Source: Trichobilharzia szidati
Taxonomy: Eukaryota; Platyhelminthes; Trematoda; Strigeidida; Schistosomatidae
Assembly: GCA_944472155.2 (NCBI GenBank)
Contig: OX235272.1
Location: 100,136,020-100,200,019 of the forward strand
DNA: 64,000 nucleotides
Direction of reading: 5' to 3'
In this document: positions 63,570 to 64,000 of the stretch, piece by piece
Numbering within the stretch: position 1 is the stretch's first letter
Layout of the letters: each line of letters opens with the position of its first letter
Translations under genes and position numbers: made by a program
Notes under the pieces: model-generated
Seen by the model: only the letters and a program-made list of their open reading frames with translations
What the model was told of the DNA's origin: nothing
Database searches by the model: none

Positions 63570-64000
63570 GTAAGTAGAATCAGGGGAAAAAAATAATAAC
63601 AATAACGTCCTTGTTCCTCCTAATTTTTAATTATTTTCTTATTTATGATTAAATTATACAAATTTCAGTAGAAGAAAACAAGCATTTTTATTAATAAACC
63701 CCTGTGGATATTCTAGAAAGTGTACTCAGCCTGAAGGCATCTTACTGGCATTTAAAGCTGGGCAATTAAGAGCAAAAATATAATAAAATAAATAATCAGT
63801 ACAAAAAATGTTACAAGTCTAACTGCTATTATCTTTGTTCAACTTTGATTTTAAGTTGATTTTGCATTTCTCCTTCACTGATTATGTTGGAACGAATTGC
63901 ACGACCTGCTCTGAAAAGTTAGTTCCTAGAAAGAATGCATCCACGATGTATCCGAGTGTAAACGCGAAATTATTTTCCATCGTGACGACTAGCGGCAGAA
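63570..64000 (+). other. Start of the next GARNL3 intron
   Basis: Begins with the exon 18 donor gtaagt. AT-rich, nothing recognised to the window end. Confidence 0.6.

Noticed and set aside
1..64000. CRISPR array, operon or other prokaryotic structure
   Set aside because: No regularly spaced repeats or gene clusters; introns, SINEs and PLEs show a eukaryotic genome.

Overview
This is an AT-rich, intron- and repeat-dominated animal sequence. Everything points to a schistosome (trematode, genus Schistosoma). The one protein-coding gene has many short exons separated by kilobase introns. The introns are packed with degraded Penelope-like retroelements, tRNA-derived SINEs, and Sm-alpha-type repeats that join a tRNA-like head to a hammerhead ribozyme; Sm-alpha repeats are known from schistosome satellite DNA. 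The species cannot be fixed from this window alone.

The gene runs on the + strand across nearly the whole window and continues off both ends. I could chain 18 exons from 5788 to 63569. Every intron is GT-AG, every split codon closes in frame, and the exons give about 606 continuous codons. The product is a GARNL3-type protein, with an N-terminal flank, a Rap/Ran-GAP domain containing the Asn-thumb motif HVGNDIV (exon 7), a linker, and a citron-homology (CNH) domain that is still incomplete at the window end. By family it should be a GTPase-activating protein for a Rap-like small GTPase. No start codon, promoter, stop codon or poly(A) site is in view. I saw no second real gene; the longer open frames are retroelement or SINE fragments.

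Repeats by region. 1-5.8 kb: Penelope-like (PLE) fragments, one framed by 0.2-kb inverted repeats, plus SINEs. 5.9-14.5 kb (largest intron): SINEs, then a PLE inside a PLE with a readable target-site duplication at 12.6-14.2 kb. 17-21 kb: a PLE, an Sm-alpha fragment and an RTE-like fragment. 22.6-27 kb: two PLEs, one with a recognisable reverse transcriptase. 28-35 kb: two SINEs with target-site duplications, an Sm-alpha/foldback composite and two PLEs. 37-44 kb: further composites, PLEs and solo LTRs. 45-51 kb: SINEs and a composite PLE. 53-63 kb: Sm-alpha and SINE clusters, a solo LTR 39 bp before an exon, a rearranged PLE and a palindromic repeat.

The most striking structure is a set of about fifteen hammerhead-ribozyme-like motifs at PLE ends. 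Stems I and III are re-paired by compensatory changes between copies, and several copies keep all of the conserved core. A second SINE family also carries what looks like a relict hammerhead. Hammerheads in PLEs and in Sm-alpha are known as classes; the set seen here, its covariation, the inverted end arrangement and the SINE relict are read directly from this sequence.
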